A DNA stretch of 25,738 bases from CAVRUD01 sp963849635 (GTDB lineage Bacteria > Chloroflexota > Chloroflexia > Thermomicrobiales > UBA6265): assembly GCA_963849635.1 (NCBI GenBank), contig CAWKIA010000043.1, positions 1 to 25,738 on the forward strand, written 5' to 3'. This document shows, piece after piece, positions 25,609 to 25,738 of the stretch. How positions within the stretch are numbered: position 1 is the stretch's first letter; every line of letters begins with the position of its first letter. The position numbers and the translations under genes are program-made. The notes beneath the pieces were generated by a model that was not told the DNA's origin, searched no databases, and saw nothing but the letters and a program-made list of their open reading frames with translations.

Positions 25609-25738
25609 AAAATTGTGTGCTCCATGTGGCCCGGTGCGGCGCCTGAGGAGGCCAGCCACTGGTCGTAAACATCTCCGCGAAGTCGTCGTGGCACATCGGG
25701 GCATAGTGCGGGCTGGCGCAGGCTAAGCGCTCCCAGCG
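25609..25738 (-). CDS. 3' end of an unidentified gene entering from the right edge
   Basis: One frame reads LACASPHYAPMCHDDFAEMF, then TTSGWPPQAPHR and a TGA at 25609-25611. It has the GC-rich third positions of the real genes here, and Met, His and Asp residues typical of a folded domain. The family is not recognised. Another frame (starting from the edge with LGALSLRQPALCPDVPRRLR) is also open, so the choice is tentative. Confidence 0.35.

Overview
The window is high-GC DNA with bacterial gene organisation. The gene content recalls Chloroflexota of the Thermomicrobia/Sphaerobacter kind: STAND-ATPase LuxR regulators, a SAM-I riboswitch ahead of metX-metY, an ECF sigma factor with a SnoaL-like tail, and Cys-rich exported proteins. 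That placement rests on remembered family resemblance, not on a marker gene. No rRNA, tRNA, CRISPR array or intact transposon was recognised.

Reading frames are unevenly preserved. The ABC transporter operon (10181-13477), the MFS gene (17220-18668) and the last 1.8 kb of the second LuxR gene (4865-6676) are open throughout. Almost every other gene can only be followed by hopping between frames, including housekeeping genes (metX, metY, thrB, thrC). Many repairs need a single base restored in or beside a G/C run, so uncorrected sequencing deletions are the likeliest cause. True pseudogenes cannot be excluded, and coordinates of broken genes are best reconstructions.

Layout. 1-6676: a 5'-truncated LuxR regulator; a Tat-exported Cys-rich protein; a signal-peptide protein with thrombospondin-3-like Asp-rich repeats; a toast-rack-like protein on the minus strand; and a second, larger ATPase-LuxR regulator. 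6845-9803: a promoter, SAM-I riboswitch and terminator controlling metX and metY (homoserine to homocysteine). 9816-13477: a G/C-rich inverted repeat, then a promoter and a four-gene polar amino-acid ABC importer with a perfect palindrome between the binding-protein gene and the first permease gene. 13519-16617 (minus): a DUF2283 protein, a small membrane-anchored protein, and thrC-thrB (homoserine to threonine). 17015-17214: an array of hairpins abutting the MFS stop codon. 17220-21801 (minus): a DHA2-type MFS exporter, an ECF sigma factor with a translationally coupled small partner, and a metallophosphoesterase. 21950-24648: a MocR-type regulator divergent from azlC-azlD (branched-chain amino-acid export), with a 9-bp direct repeat of 20-bp period between them. 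24670-25738 (minus): a secreted-type protein, a leftover piece of a paralogue, and a gene running off the edge.

The unifying theme is amino-acid metabolism and transport around homoserine: metX/metY and thrB/thrC compete for it, with an amino-acid importer and a branched-chain exporter nearby. No clearly new multi-gene system was found. The best leads are the 17.1-kb hairpin array, the MocR direct repeat and the exported Cys-rich/Asp-rich proteins next to paired LuxR regulators.
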